From Microvirga arabica (GTDB taxonomy: Bacteria; Pseudomonadota; Alphaproteobacteria; Rhizobiales; Beijerinckiaceae), in NCBI RefSeq assembly GCF_016811235.1, contig NZ_JAFBID010000024.1, positions 1 to 64,000 on the forward strand: a DNA stretch of 64,000 nt. Reading direction: 5' to 3'. Shown here in pieces: positions 28,647 through 39,715 of the stretch. Positions within the stretch are counted from its first letter, which is position 1, and each line of letters starts with the position of its first letter. Both the position numbers and the translations under genes were made by a program. A model generated the notes under the pieces. It was not told where the DNA came from. It did not search any database and worked only from the letters and a program-made list of their open reading frames with translations.

Positions 28647-30083
28647 TCAGATGTGGATCACGCGCCCATACGCATCCATGACGCTCTCGTGCATGGTCTC
28701 GGAAAGGGTCGGATGCGGGAACACGGCGTGGATCAGTTCCTCTTCCGTGGTCTCCAGGTTCATGGCGATCACGTAGCCCTGGATCAGCTCGGTCACCTCC
28801 GCGCCGATCATGTGGGCACCGAGCAGCTGGCCGGTCTTCTTGTCGAAGATGGTCTTCACGAGGCCTTCCGGCTCACCGAGCGCAATCGCCTTGCCGTTGC
28901 CGATGAACGGAAACCGGCCGACGCGGACATCAAAACCCTGCTCCTTGGCCTTGGCTTCGGTGAGGCCGACGGAGGCTACCTGCGGATTGCAGTAGGTGCA
29001 GCCCGGGATCTTGGCCTTGTCCATGGCATGGGTGTGCATGCCCTTAATGGTCTCGACGCAGATCACGCCCTCGTGCTCGGCCTTGTGCGCCAGCATGGGC
29101 GGGCCCGCCACATCACCGATGGCGTAGATACCGGGCACGTTGGTGCGACCGAGACCGTCGGTGACGACGATGCCGCGCTCAATCTTCACGCCTACCTTCT
29201 CGAGGCCGAGATTCTCGATGTTGCCGACGACGCCGACGGCGGAGATCATCCGCTCGGCCGTGATCGTCTGCGTGGTCTTGCCGTCGTCAATGGTGGCCGT
29301 GATAGAGTTTGCGCCCTTCTCCACCTTCGTGACCTTCGCGCCGGTGAGGATCTTCATCCCCTGCTTCTCGAAGCGCTTGCGGGCCAATCCTGCGATCTCC
29401 GCATCCTCGACGGGCAGGATCTGCGGCATCACCTCGACCACCGTCACATCCACGCCCATGGTGCGGTAGAAGGAGGCGAACTCAATGCCGATGGCACCCG
29501 AGCCCATGACGATCAGCGACTTCGGCATGGCGGGCGGCACCATGGCTTCGAAATAGGTCCAGATCAGCTTGCCGTCCGGCTCAATGCCGGGCAGCGCACG
29601 AGGCCGCGCACCGGTCGCCACGATGATGTGCTTGGCCGCATAGGTGCCGGGCTCCAGCACGCCCTTGGGCACCGGGTTCTGCGGCTGCATGGCGGGCTTC
29701 TTCGGCGCCGTGACGACCACTTCGCCAGGCTTGGAGATCGCCGCCTCGCCCCAGATCACATCGACCTTGTTCTTCTTGAGCAGCATGCCGACGCCGCCGT
29801 TGAGACGGCCCGACACGCCGCGCGAGCGCTGCACGATGGCAGCCGCATCGAAGCCGATACCCTGCGCGGAGAGCCCGTAATCCTTGGCGTGCTCCATGTA
29901 GTGGTAGATCTCGGCCGAGCGCAGCAGCGCCTTGGTCGGAATGCAGCCCCAGTTGAGGCAGATGCCGCCGAGATGCTCGCGCTCCACGACCGCGGTCTTG
30001 AACCCGAGTTGCGCCGCGCGGATCGCCGCCACATAGCCCCCCGGCCCGCCGCCGATGACGATGATATCGTATTGATTTGCCAT
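28647..30083 (-). CDS. lpdA: dihydrolipoyl dehydrogenase (E3)
   Basis: The product is 478 aa. It has the FAD-binding GGGPGGYVAAIRAAQ, the redox disulfide CLNWGC in GGICLNWGCIPTKALL, the NAD-binding GSGAIGIEFASFY, and the C-terminal His-Glu dyad region HPHPTLSE. It reoxidises dihydrolipoamide of the pyruvate dehydrogenase complex. It is the last conserved gene of the pdhA-pdhB-pdhC-lpdA order, separated from pdhC by a palindromic repeat. Confidence 0.97.
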   Translation of the reverse strand: MANQYDIIVIGGGPGGYVAAIRAAQLGFKTAVVEREHLGGICLNWGCIPTKALLRSAEIYHYMEHAKDYGLSAQGIGFDAAAIVQRSRGVSGRLNGGVGMLLKKNKVDVIWGEAAISKPGEVVVTAPKKPAMQPQNPVPKGVLEPGTYAAKHIIVATGARPRALPGIEPDGKLIWTYFEAMVPPAMPKSLIVMGSGAIGIEFASFYRTMGVDVTVVEVMPQILPVEDAEIAGLARKRFEKQGMKILTGAKVTKVEKGANSITATIDDGKTTQTITAERMISAVGVVGNIENLGLEKVGVKIERGIVVTDGLGRTNVPGIYAIGDVAGPPMLAHKAEHEGVICVETIKGMHTHAMDKAKIPGCTYCNPQVASVGLTEAKAKEQGFDVRVGRFPFIGNGKAIALGEPEGLVKTIFDKKTGQLLGAHMIGAEVTELIQGYVIAMNLETTEEELIHAVFPHPTLSETMHESVMDAYGRVIHI

Positions 30084-30093
30084 AGAAATCCCC

Positions 30094-30183
30094 CGTCATG
30101 CCCGGGCTTGGCCCGGGCATCCACGTCTTCGTGGAGCGGGCCGTTGAAGGACGTGGATGGCCGGCACGAGGCCGGCCATGACG
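30094..30183. repeat. intergenic palindromic repeat, copy 1 (three nested hairpins)
   Basis: Two strong hairpins lie at 30098-30120 (ten-pair stem ATGCCCGGGC, loop TTG) and 30157-30179 (nine-pair stem ATGGCCGGC, loop ACGAG). A small one, CCACG-TCTT-CGTGG, lies at 30121-30134. The outer ends CGTCAT and ATGACG are also inverted, so the whole unit can fold as a cruciform. It lies between pdhC and lpdA. The pattern matches short palindromic elements dispersed in Hyphomicrobiales genomes. Confidence 0.85.
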
Positions 30184-30188
30184 ATCAA

Positions 30189-31625
30189 TTAAACGAGCAT
30201 CCCCATCGGGCTCTCAATGAGCTGTTTGAACGCAGCCAGCAGTTCCGCGCCGAGGGCGCCGTCGACCACGCGGTGGTCGCAGGAGAGCGTCACTGTCATG
30301 GCCTGCACGACCGCGGGAGCGCCGTTCTTCACCACGACCCGCTGCTCGCCGGCGCCGACTGCCAAAATCGTGCCGTGGGGCGGGTTGATGACGGCCTGGA
30401 AGTCCTTGATGCCGTACATGCCGAGGTTCGACACAGCCGTCGAGCCGCCGGTATACTCCTCCGGCTTCAAGCGGCGGTTGCGGGCGCGGCCAGCCATGTC
30501 CTTCACCTCGGCCGAGATGGCCGTGAGCGTCTTCTGCTCCGCCTTGCGCACCACCGGCGTGAACAGGCCGCCCTCGATGGCGACTGCCACGCCCACATCC
30601 GAATGCTTCATCTTCAGGATGCGATCCTCGGCCCAGACCGCGTTGGCAGCGGGCACGCGCTGGAGCGCGATGGCGAGCGCCTTGATGACGAAGTCGTTGA
30701 CCGAGAGCTTGTAGGCGGGCTTGCCGTCCTTGTCCTTGCCGGCGGCCGCGTTGATCTGCTCGCGCAAGGCCATGAGCGCATCGAGTTCGCAATCCAGCGA
30801 CAGGTAGAAATGCGGCACCGTCTGCTTCGATTCGACGAGGCGCTTGGCGATGGTCTTGCGCATGCCGTCGAGCGGCACTTCCTCGTAGGAACCAGCCTCG
30901 AACATGGCCTTGACCTGATCGGCACCCATGCTCTGGGCCAGCTGCGGGGCAGCAGGTTTGCCAGCCGGAGCTGGTGTTGGTGCAGCGGTAGCCGGAGCGG
31001 CTGCAGGCTTCGTGCCGCCACCCTGGAGCGCTGCGCGCACATCCTTTTCGACGACGCGGCCATGGGGGCCGGAGCCTTGGATCGACGCGATGTCGACGCC
31101 AGCCTCGCGGGCAATGCGCTTGGCGAGCGGCGAGGCGAATACGCGGTTGCCGGAGGCCTGCGGCTGCCCTGCCCCATTGGGCTTTGCGGCCGTTGCAGGA
31201 CCTTCGGGAGCCTGATCGACGCGGGCGTAGGACATGTGGGCGTTCGGATCACCCTGAACGGTGTTGGCCTGCGGCTGGGGCGCGGCTGCGGGAGCAGCCG
31301 GAGCCGCAGCGGCTTCAGCCTTCGGCGCAGGCGCTGCGGCACCGCCGCCAGATGCCGGAGCCGTGACGCTCTTCGGATCCTCGCCCTCGGCGGCGATCAG
31401 CGCGATGAGCTCGTTAACGGGAACGTCCGCCGTTCCTTCGGGCACCACGATCTTGGCGAGGATGCCTTCATCCACCGCCTCCACTTCCATGGTGGCCTTG
31501 TCGGTCTCGATCTCGGCAATCACATCGCCGGACTTCACCGAGTCGCCTTCCTTCTTCAGCCACTTGGCAAGGTTGCCCTTTTCCATAGTGGGAGACAGGG
31601 CGGGCATCAGGATATTGATGGGCAT
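30189..31625 (-). CDS. pdhC: pyruvate dehydrogenase E2, dihydrolipoyllysine acetyltransferase
   Basis: The product is 478 aa. An N-terminal lipoyl domain carries the lipoylated Lys in [11 protein letters not shown]. An Ala/Pro-rich linker, the peripheral subunit-binding domain (ASPLAKRIAREAGVD) and the catalytic domain with SCDHRVVDGALGAEL (His and Asp of HxxxDG) follow. It transfers the acetyl group from lipoyl to CoA and forms the core of the complex. It lies downstream of pdhB and the DUF5076 gene on the same strand. Confidence 0.97.
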   Translation of the reverse strand: MPINILMPALSPTMEKGNLAKWLKKEGDSVKSGDVIAEIETDKATMEVEAVDEGILAKIVVPEGTADVPVNELIALIAAEGEDPKSVTAPASGGGAAAPAPKAEAAAAPAAPAAAPQPQANTVQGDPNAHMSYARVDQAPEGPATAAKPNGAGQPQASGNRVFASPLAKRIAREAGVDIASIQGSGPHGRVVEKDVRAALQGGGTKPAAAPATAAPTPAPAGKPAAPQLAQSMGADQVKAMFEAGSYEEVPLDGMRKTIAKRLVESKQTVPHFYLSLDCELDALMALREQINAAAGKDKDGKPAYKLSVNDFVIKALAIALQRVPAANAVWAEDRILKMKHSDVGVAVAIEGGLFTPVVRKAEQKTLTAISAEVKDMAGRARNRRLKPEEYTGGSTAVSNLGMYGIKDFQAVINPPHGTILAVGAGEQRVVVKNGAPAVVQAMTVTLSCDHRVVDGALGAELLAAFKQLIESPMGMLV

Positions 31626-31655
31626 GGCGTTTTAGATCCTGACCTGATCTGGGAT

Positions 31656-31952
31656 TCAGTTGATAGCCTGCGTCGAGCCGGGATCGCTCGGATCGTCCAG
31701 CTCGGCCTGGATGCCGGCGGCGATTTCGGCCAGAGCCTCCTCCTCGGAGAACTCCGTTTCCATGGCATAGACGCGCGCGGCGTGACGGGCGAGGTCCACT
31801 AGGAGCACGCCCCAAGTGAACGGATCGTCGAAGGCGCGGCGAAGCGCGATGCTCACCTCGCCATCGACCACCGAAGCCCTCAGGATCTCGATGCCGCCCT
31901 TTTCGAGGACGTCAGGCGGAACGTTGAGGGCTTCGAATTTCCGTTCTGTCAT
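31656..31952 (-). CDS. DUF5076-family small protein in the pdh operon
   Basis: The product is 98 aa, starting MTERKFEALNVPPDV, with a FDDPFTWGVLLVDLARHAARVY block and an acidic C-terminus. It resembles the uncharacterised DUF5076 family, which recurs between pdhB and pdhC in Hyphomicrobiales. AGGTGACC precedes the ATG at 31952, only four bases after the pdhB stop. Function is unknown. Its position suggests a link to pyruvate dehydrogenase assembly or regulation, which is inference only. Confidence 0.85.
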   Translation of the reverse strand: MTERKFEALNVPPDVLEKGGIEILRASVVDGEVSIALRRAFDDPFTWGVLLVDLARHAARVYAMETEFSEEEALAEIAAGIQAELDDPSDPGSTQAIN

Positions 31953-31956
31953 GAGG

Positions 31957-33402
31957 TCACCTGTAGCAAACGGCCTTCGCCGCCTGCACCACTTCGGCCA
32001 CGTTCGGCAGCGCGAGCTTCTCAAGGTTGGCCGCGTACGGCATCGGAACGTCCTTGCCCGTGATGCGGATCACGGGCGCGTCGAGATAATCGAACGCGTT
32101 CTCCATGATGCGCATGGCGATTTCGGCGCCCACGCCCGATTGCGGGAATCCCTCTTCCACCGTGATGCAGCGGCCCGTCTTCATGACCGAGGCGACGATG
32201 GTCTCGGTATCCATCGGGCGGATCGTGCGAAGGTCGATGACCTCGGCGTCGATGCCTTCCTTCTCCAGTTCCTGCGCGGCCTTGAGCGCATAGGTCATGC
32301 CGATCGAGAAGGACACGATGGTGACATCCTTGCCCTCACGATGGATGCGTGCCTTGCCGATCGGCACCGTGAAGTCATCGAGCTTCGGCACAGGGAAAGA
32401 CTGGCCGTAGAGGATCTCGTTCTCCAGGAAGACGATCGGGTTCGGATCGCGGATGGCACTCTTGAGGAGCCCCTTCGCGTCGGAGGCCGTGTAGGGCGCG
32501 ATGACCTTGAGGCCCGGAACGTTCGAGTACCAGGCGGCATAGTCATGGCTGTGCTGCGCACCAACGCGTGCCGCCGCGCCGTTGGGGCCGCGGAACACGA
32601 TGGGAGCGCCGAGCTGGCCGCCTGACATGTAGAGGGTCTTGGCCGCCGAGTTGATGATCTGGTCAATCGCCTGCATGGCGAAGTTGAAGGTCATGAACTC
32701 GACGATGGGGCGCAGCCCCGTGAAGGCCGCGCCGACGCCGACGCCGGCAAAACCGTGCTCGGTGATTGGCGTGTCGATGACGCGCTTGGCCCCGAACTCC
32801 TGCAGCAACCCTTGAGTGACCTTGTAGGCGCCCTGGTATTCGGCCACCTCTTCGCCCATGACAAAAACGGAGCTGTCCTTGCGCATCTCCTCGGCCATGG
32901 CATCGCGAAGGGCTTCGCGCACGGTCATGTTGACCAGCTCGGTGCCCTCTGGAATTTCCGCCATGGCGTTGTAGCTGGTGCGGTTCGTGATAACGGAGGG
33001 CGCTGCCGGAGTCGAAAGATCCGTCTGCTGCGGACGCTCGGATGGAGCCGGACGGTCGGCCAGTCCTTCAGCCTGCATATCAGGCGTCGGTGCTGGCTGG
33101 GCTTCCTGCGCCGGAGCCGCCGGCGCCTTTGCTGAAGAGGCAGCGGCGGACACGTCCTCACCTTCGCCCGCGAGGATCGCGATGGGGGTGTTCACGGCCA
33201 CATTGTCGGTACCGTCGGATACGAGAATCTTGACGAGGACACCTTCGTCGATCGCCTCGACCTCCATGGTCGCCTTGTCGGTCTCGATCTCGGCCAGCAC
33301 GTCGCCGGGCTTGACCTGATCGCCCTCTTTTTTCAGCCACTTGGCCAGTTTGCCCTGCTCCATGGTGGGCGAGAGGGCAGGCATGAGAATATCGATCGCC
33401 AT
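31957..33402 (-). CDS. pdhB: pyruvate dehydrogenase E1 beta with N-terminal lipoyl domain
   Basis: The product is 481 aa. Residues about 1-80 form a complete lipoyl domain ([29 protein letters not shown]). A Pro/Ala linker of about 60 residues and the transketolase-like E1 beta domain follow ([43 protein letters not shown]). The extra lipoyl domain on E1 beta is a known feature of alphaproteobacterial complexes and nearly repeats the N-terminal sequence of PdhC. It decarboxylates pyruvate together with PdhA. Confidence 0.96.
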   Translation of the reverse strand: MAIDILMPALSPTMEQGKLAKWLKKEGDQVKPGDVLAEIETDKATMEVEAIDEGVLVKILVSDGTDNVAVNTPIAILAGEGEDVSAAASSAKAPAAPAQEAQPAPTPDMQAEGLADRPAPSERPQQTDLSTPAAPSVITNRTSYNAMAEIPEGTELVNMTVREALRDAMAEEMRKDSSVFVMGEEVAEYQGAYKVTQGLLQEFGAKRVIDTPITEHGFAGVGVGAAFTGLRPIVEFMTFNFAMQAIDQIINSAAKTLYMSGGQLGAPIVFRGPNGAAARVGAQHSHDYAAWYSNVPGLKVIAPYTASDAKGLLKSAIRDPNPIVFLENEILYGQSFPVPKLDDFTVPIGKARIHREGKDVTIVSFSIGMTYALKAAQELEKEGIDAEVIDLRTIRPMDTETIVASVMKTGRCITVEEGFPQSGVGAEIAMRIMENAFDYLDAPVIRITGKDVPMPYAANLEKLALPNVAEVVQAAKAVCYR

Positions 33403-33465
33403 TAAAAGACCTGTTTTGATTGTCGCAGCGGCGAGATTCAGGGAGAAGCGGCGCGAGTGCGCCGC

Positions 33466-34527
33466 TTAGAGAAGGATGTCCGTGTAGAGCTCGGACGGAT
33501 CGGGCTCCGGATCGTGGGTGGCGAACTCGGCCGCCTCGTTGACGATCTCGCGCACCCGGCTGTCGATGGCTTTCAGCTCGTCTTCCGACAGCTTCCAGCT
33601 CTCCAGGAGACGGCGGCGCACCTGCTCGATCGGATCGTGCTCCTCGCGCATGCGGGTCACTTCATCCTTCGTGCGGTACTTGGCCGGATCGGACATGGAG
33701 TGGCCGCGGTAGCGATAGGTCTGCATCTCGAGGATGTAGGGACCCTTGCCCGAGCGGGCATGCTCGATGGCGCGCTGGCCAGCGGCGTAGACCGCGCGGA
33801 TGTCCATGCCGTCCACCTGCTCGCCGGGAATGCCGAAGGACACGCCGCGCTTCGAGAAGTCGGTCTGGGCCGATGCGCGCGACACTGCCGTGCCCATGGC
33901 GTAGCGGTTGTTCTCGATCACGTAGACGACGGGCAGCTTCCAGAGCTGCGCCATGTTGAAGCTCTCGTAGACCTGGCCCTGGTTAGCGGCACCGTCACCG
34001 AAATAGGTCAGGCAGACATTGCCGTTCTCGCGGTACTGATTGGCGAAGGCGATGCCGGTGCCCAACGACACCTGCGCGCCCACGATGCCATGGCCGCCAT
34101 AGAAATGCTTCTCCTTGGAGAACATGTGCATGGAGCCGCCCTTGCCTTTCGACAGGCCGCCGCGGCGTCCCGTCAGTTCGGCCATGACGCCCTTCGCGTC
34201 CATGCCGCAGGCGAGCATATGACCGTGATCACGATAGCCGGTGATCACCTGGTCGCCCTCCTTCGTCGCCATCTGCATGCCGACGACAACGGCTTCCTGG
34301 CCGATATAGAGGTGGCAGAAACCGCCGATTAGGCCCATGCCGTACATCTGTCCTGACTTCTCCTCGAAGCGCCGGATCAGAAGCATCTCGTTGTAGGCGG
34401 ACAGGTCCTGGTTCTTGTCGAATTGTGGGGAATTGGGAGCAGCTCCGCGTGTGGAGCCTTTAGTGGAAGTGGTCTTGTTAGCCGCGCCTGCACCAGCACG
34501 GCCCGCCTTGCGGGCAGCAACAGCCAT
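33466..34527 (-). CDS. pdhA: pyruvate dehydrogenase E1 alpha
   Basis: The product is 353 aa. The thiamine-diphosphate motif runs from GDGAANQG to IENN, and the phosphorylation-loop region YRYRGHSMSDPAKYR is present. It has a basic Ala/Lys-rich N-terminal extension. The start is the ATG at 34527, preceded by a near-perfect GGAGGA. It begins the pdhA-pdhB-DUF5076-pdhC-lpdA series, downstream of ftsB as usual. Confidence 0.97.
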   Translation of the reverse strand: MAVAARKAGRAGAGAANKTTSTKGSTRGAAPNSPQFDKNQDLSAYNEMLLIRRFEEKSGQMYGMGLIGGFCHLYIGQEAVVVGMQMATKEGDQVITGYRDHGHMLACGMDAKGVMAELTGRRGGLSKGKGGSMHMFSKEKHFYGGHGIVGAQVSLGTGIAFANQYRENGNVCLTYFGDGAANQGQVYESFNMAQLWKLPVVYVIENNRYAMGTAVSRASAQTDFSKRGVSFGIPGEQVDGMDIRAVYAAGQRAIEHARSGKGPYILEMQTYRYRGHSMSDPAKYRTKDEVTRMREEHDPIEQVRRRLLESWKLSEDELKAIDSRVREIVNEAAEFATHDPEPDPSELYTDILL

Positions 34528-34699
34528 CGGGTCCTCCGAAGGGTTTCCTCGACGAAAGTTGTAGCGCAGACGGAGAGGGAAATCGAGTGGGCTAAAAGCC
34601 GTTTTGCGCTGCACAATGAAACGCGCAAGCTACTGTTATATAACGCCTTTACACGATTAACTTGAATTCAGTTAAGCAGAACTTTTGGGCTATGCTTAA

Positions 34700-35014
34700 T
34701 CATGGGCCTGTGATGATGACGAGATCGTTCTTATGCACACGTCCTAACATTACGCGTGCTCTTTCCTCGAGCAGATCCCGGTCGATCTGATCGCTTCGCA
34801 GCAGGGCGATGCGGCGCTCCCAGTCGGAACGCTGAGTCCTCAAACCCGCAAGCTCACCGGAAAGTTCAGCCACCTGAGCTTCATATTTTTGTCGGGCCTC
34901 GATGCCGCGCGCACCGCTATGGGCGTGATGCACGAAATAGCCGGCCACAGCCGCCGAAATGCTATAAAGCACCAGCGGGATCAGAAATCGTCGTGCGCGC
35001 CTGCGGATTACCAT
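34700..35014 (-). CDS. ftsB: septum formation initiator FtsB/DivIC family
   Basis: The product is 104 aa. A basic N-terminus, one membrane helix (about residues 11-28) and a coiled coil (KYEAQVAELSGELAGLRTQ) are followed by the DLLEERARVMLG motif typical of FtsB/DivIC. In the divisome it joins FtsL and FtsQ at the periplasmic face. It lies between eno and pdhA, the common alphaproteobacterial order. Confidence 0.9.
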   Translation of the reverse strand: MVIRRRARRFLIPLVLYSISAAVAGYFVHHAHSGARGIEARQKYEAQVAELSGELAGLRTQRSDWERRIALLRSDQIDRDLLEERARVMLGRVHKNDLVIITGP

Positions 35015-35068
35015 AGCGCTGAGTCTTACAGCATCATGGTTAAAGAGGTGTTAGGGGCGCACCTTGCG

Positions 35069-35157
35069 TGTCATCGCCGGCCTTGTGCCGGTGATCCCGA
35101 TTGTATGATGCACAGCGCTTTTTGAATCGAAATGGCCGGGACAGGCCCGGCCATGAC
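35069..35157. repeat. intergenic palindromic repeat, copy 2
   Basis: Two hairpins resemble copy 1 near 30.1 kb. 35073-35095 has ATCGCCGGC-CTTGT-GCCGGTGAT with one wobble, and 35132-35154 has ATGGCCGGG-ACAGG-CCCGGCCAT with nine pairs. The outer ends TCAT and ATGAC are inverted too. It lies between ftsB and eno, oriented so that the unit can again fold as a cruciform. Confidence 0.8.
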
Positions 35158-35190
35158 GAGAAAGGGTGAGTGAAAACTCCGTCTATGGGA

Positions 35191-36537
<1,347 letters not shown>

Positions 36538-36620
36538 TCATGGATTGGCTTATTGACCGAAATACCCAGGTGGGCAAGGACGGCAAGAGCCTCTCCCTCC
36601 TCGATCCAAGGCGAAATCGC

Positions 36621-37070
36621 ATGACCGAAACCCATCTCCAGCTCGGCCAGTCAAGCCACCTCCCCGATTCTCCTGAGTCAGCGCAGCTCGACCGGGTACC
36701 GAACCCGCACCCCGACACCGACTATCTGGCGCGTTTCACCGTGCCGGAATTCACCTCGCTCTGCCCGGTGACGGGCCAGCCGGATTTCGCGATTATCGTA
36801 ATCGACTACGCGCCTGGGCCTTGGCTGGTCGAGTCGAAGTCGCTGAAGCTCTACATGCACAGCTTCCGCAACCACGGCGCCTTCCATGAGGATTGTACGG
36901 TCGCCATCGGCAAGCGCCTCGCGGACCTGCTGGAGCCCCGGTATCTGCGCATCGGCGGCTACTGGTATCCGCGCGGCGGCATCCCGATCGACGTGTTCTG
37001 GCAGACCGGCGAGTTGCCGAAGAACCTCTGGCTGCCCGACCAGGGCGTTGCCCCTTACCGGGCCCGCTGA
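36621..37070 (+). CDS. queF: NADPH-dependent 7-cyano-7-deazaguanine reductase (preQ0 reductase)
   Basis: The product is 149 aa, the short unimodular QueF. The catalytic Cys is in [13 protein letters not shown], and the signature [20 protein letters not shown] is complete. It reduces preQ0 to preQ1 for queuosine in tRNA. The ATG at 36621 is preferred to an upstream open extension because family sequences begin near here. No preQ1-like riboswitch was seen in the 146 bases upstream. The 3' end overlaps the convergent MFS gene by 16 bases. Confidence 0.95.
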   Translation: MTETHLQLGQSSHLPDSPESAQLDRVPNPHPDTDYLARFTVPEFTSLCPVTGQPDFAIIVIDYAPGPWLVESKSLKLYMHSFRNHGAFHEDCTVAIGKRLADLLEPRYLRIGGYWYPRGGIPIDVFWQTGELPKNLWLPDQGVAPYRAR

Positions 37071-38224
37071 GCGGCCGGCCGCGTCAGGAAGAAGGATGCG
37101 GTGAGGCCAACCCCGAGGATGATCAGGGCGGCAACGGATGTCGTCCCGGTCAGCCCGATGTTGCGCAGGCCGAAGCCCATCAGCACGACGCCGAGCGCCT
37201 GACCGCAGAAGAACGAGAACGCATGGAGCGCCACCGCCGAGGCGCGGGCGCCCGGCGCCACCTCCGTCACCTGGGCTTGGAAGGTGTTGTGAAGCATGTA
37301 GAAGCCGAGCCCCAGGAAGAGCATGGCGGCGGCATCAAGTTTCCAGTCGCCGCCCAGTCCGAGAAGGATGAGCGCGACGCCTGCAGAGAAACCGCCGCCC
37401 ATGAGGATGGGCCCGATGCCGAGCCGCTTCAGCATCCAGGCGACGAGCGCAGAATAAACGAGCCCGCCAATGGCGAATCCGCCAAGGGCAAAGCCGGCCT
37501 CGGTGGCCCCGCCCCCGCCTCGCTCCTCGAGTAGGGGCGCCACATAGGGGAAGATGCCGAAAATGGCGATGGCCTCAACGAAGACGAGGCTGAAGAGGGT
37601 CAGCGCGCGCGGATTGGACAGGATGTCCCGGTAGCGCAGGAGCGCACCTCTCAGATCGAACCGCCCTCCCGGCAGCGCTCCCCTGAAGCCGATGACGGTT
37701 GCGGCAAGGGCCAGGGCGACCATGAGAGTGGAGAGGGAGAAAACGCCTCGCCAGCCGATCCACTCGGCGAGCAGCCCCGCAAAGGACGAGCCCGCCAGCT
37801 GGCCGATGATCACGGCAATGAAGTATCGGCTCAGGGCCACCTGGCGCTGCCCCATGTCCACCCGGTCGCCGATCAGCGCAATGGAGAGCGGAATAGACCC
37901 GCCGGCAGCGGCACCGGCAATGATGCGAAGCGTGAAAAGTGTCGAAGGATCGGGCGCAAAGATGGAGCAGGCGAGCGCCAGGAAAAGCACCGCCAGAGCC
38001 ACCTTCATCACGCGCTCCTTGCCGAGTGCGTCGCCGACCGGACCCAGCACGGGCTGGATGAAGGCATAGGGCAGCGCGAAGGCGGCCGAGAGCAGGGCAA
38101 TGGTCTGCGGCGTTGAGCTCAGGTCCCGGGCGATCACGCCAACCATCGGTTCGACGGCACGGCCGGAGAAGGTGCTGGCAAAGCCGCTGGCGGCGAGGAT
38201 CAGGATCAGGTTGCGGGAGGACAT
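37055..38224 (-). CDS. MFS transporter (drug/metabolite efflux-like)
   Basis: The product is 389 aa with about 12 predicted membrane helices. The MFS motif A-like loop [13 protein letters not shown] lies after helix 2, and the second-half repeat is visible after a charged central loop (about residues 175-200). It most resembles the AraJ/YgaY-type exporters, but the substrate cannot be read from sequence. It and queF seem to be inserted between the otherwise conserved eno and kdsA. Confidence 0.9.
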   Translation of the reverse strand: MSSRNLILILAASGFASTFSGRAVEPMVGVIARDLSSTPQTIALLSAAFALPYAFIQPVLGPVGDALGKERVMKVALAVLFLALACSIFAPDPSTLFTLRIIAGAAAGGSIPLSIALIGDRVDMGQRQVALSRYFIAVIIGQLAGSSFAGLLAEWIGWRGVFSLSTLMVALALAATVIGFRGALPGGRFDLRGALLRYRDILSNPRALTLFSLVFVEAIAIFGIFPYVAPLLEERGGGGATEAGFALGGFAIGGLVYSALVAWMLKRLGIGPILMGGGFSAGVALILLGLGGDWKLDAAAMLFLGLGFYMLHNTFQAQVTEVAPGARASAVALHAFSFFCGQALGVVLMGFGLRNIGLTGTTSVAALIILGVGLTASFFLTRPAAQRAR

Positions 38225-38341
38225 GGGCGCCTGACGGAGGAACCGTGGAGAAAGCCTCTGCGTCCTATCACGACCACTCCGTTACGCGAGCGGCAGGAAT
38301 GCAGACCTGCCCTCGCTATGGTACATGGAACGGATCAAGCC

Positions 38342-39190
38342 TCAAGCCTGCCGGTTCTTCGCCAGCGCATCGAAGGCCTTGAGCTGGGCGAGCAGCGCCT
38401 CGAGTTCCTTAAGCGGCACCATGTTGGGCCCGTCCGAGGGCGCCTTGTCAGGATCCTGGTGCGTCTCGATGAAGACACCCGCGACACCCACCGCAACGGC
38501 CGCACGGGAGAGAACCGGAACGTATTCCCGCTGACCGCCCGAGGTGGAACCCTTTCCGCCGGGCTGCTGCACGGAATGCGTGGCGTCGAAAATCACCGGA
38601 GCGCCCGTCTCAGCCATGATCGGCAGGCTGCGCATGTCGGACACGAGGGTGTTGTAGCCGAAGGAGGCGCCGCGCTCGGTAAGCATGACGTTCGGGTTGC
38701 CGGCCGCCTTCACCTTCTCGGCAACATTGGCCATGTCCCAGGGAGCCAGGAACTGGCCCTTCTTCACGTTGACGACGCGTCCGGTCTTGGCGGCTGCGAC
38801 CAGGAGATCCGTCTGGCGGCAGAGGAAGGCCGGTATCTGGAGAACGTCGACGACCTCCGCAACGGCGGCGCACTGGTCGTTCTCGTGCACGTCGGTGAGC
38901 ACGGGCAGACCGTAACGCTCCTTAACCTCGGCAAAGATGGCGAGCGCCTTGTCAATCCCAATTCCGCGGGCGCTAGAGATCGAGGTGCGGTTCGCCTTGT
39001 CGAATGACGACTTGTAGACGAGGCCCAGGCCCAACTTTCCGGCCATCTCACTGAGAGCCGCTGCCATCTCCAGTGCGTGGTCGCGGCTTTCCATAGCGCA
39101 GGGCCCGGCAATGATGCTGAGCGGAAGATGGTTACCGAAGCGGACGGAGCCGATCTGGACGGTGTTCTGGAGCTGGTTGGTGTCAGTCAT
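38342..39190 (-). CDS. kdsA: 3-deoxy-8-phosphooctulonate (KDO-8-P) synthase
   Basis: The product is 282 aa. Motifs: [45 protein letters not shown] and [18 protein letters not shown]. It condenses PEP with arabinose-5-phosphate to make KDO-8-P for the lipopolysaccharide core. Length and motifs are normal. It is on the minus strand in the kdsA-pyrG-secG-tpiA neighbourhood. Confidence 0.97.
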   Translation of the reverse strand: MTDTNQLQNTVQIGSVRFGNHLPLSIIAGPCAMESRDHALEMAAALSEMAGKLGLGLVYKSSFDKANRTSISSARGIGIDKALAIFAEVKERYGLPVLTDVHENDQCAAVAEVVDVLQIPAFLCRQTDLLVAAAKTGRVVNVKKGQFLAPWDMANVAEKVKAAGNPNVMLTERGASFGYNTLVSDMRSLPIMAETGAPVIFDATHSVQQPGGKGSTSGGQREYVPVLSRAAVAVGVAGVFIETHQDPDKAPSDGPNMVPLKELEALLAQLKAFDALAKNRQA

Positions 39191-39414
39191 GGGCTGTCAC
39201 TAGCCTTTTCGTTCCCAAAGGCAAAGCGGCGAAATGCCGTGGAAGCATCAAACCCAAAGGGCGCACCGGGAAGAACCGGTGATTCTACCGGGAAGCATCT
39301 GTTTTCTGCTCCAATCGGCACAATCAGTAAGCTTCCCTTAGGTAATTAGGTAAAGAGTATTGAAGTCACTGCAAACACTAAGAAAATTTACCGATAGCGC
39401 TTGGGGGCGCTCTC

Positions 39415-39684
39415 ATGTCAGAACAGGACAAGATGCAGGAACTCGTTGCAATTCGAACCGCCCTTGGCTTCACCCAGAGCAGGATGGCGCATGAGATCGA
39501 TATGAACCTGCGGGACTATCAGGCTTTCGAGTGGGGCGAGGCGGAGATTCCAGACATCTATCTCAGAGCGATCGAGCGGATCGCCATGCTCCACGCAGTT
39601 CGTCACCGAAATCCGATGATGGTGCCGCCCGCAATGCGGGCAGAAGCTCTGCAATTCGCCAGGCTTGTGGAGATGCAGGCCTGA
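39415..39684 (+). CDS. small XRE-like helix-turn-helix protein, 89 aa
   Basis: Residues about 9-58 (ELVAIRTALGFTQSRMAHEI, then an AFEWGEAEIPD stretch) have the shape of a single Cro/C1-type helix-turn-helix, though degenerate. The rest is a short helical tail. GGGGGCG lies upstream of the ATG. It stands alone on the plus strand between two minus-strand genes. It may bind DNA, but no target is evident. Confidence 0.65.
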   Translation: MSEQDKMQELVAIRTALGFTQSRMAHEIDMNLRDYQAFEWGEAEIPDIYLRAIERIAMLHAVRHRNPMMVPPAMRAEALQFARLVEMQA

Positions 39685-39715
39685 ACGGCCGCTCCTCTTC
39701 CGATCCGGTCTGACC

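Noticed and set aside
28410..31802. A very long open frame on the plus strand across lpdA, pdhC and the DUF5076 gene
   Set aside because: It is antisense to clear, motif-complete genes. Long antisense frames are expected in GC-rich DNA with biased codon use, and the His/Arg/Asp-rich product has no family character.
39256..39281. Hairpin CACCGG-GAAGAA-CCGGTG as a terminator near kdsA
   Set aside because: The stem is only six pairs, with no T tract, and it lies upstream of kdsA, so termination is not supported.
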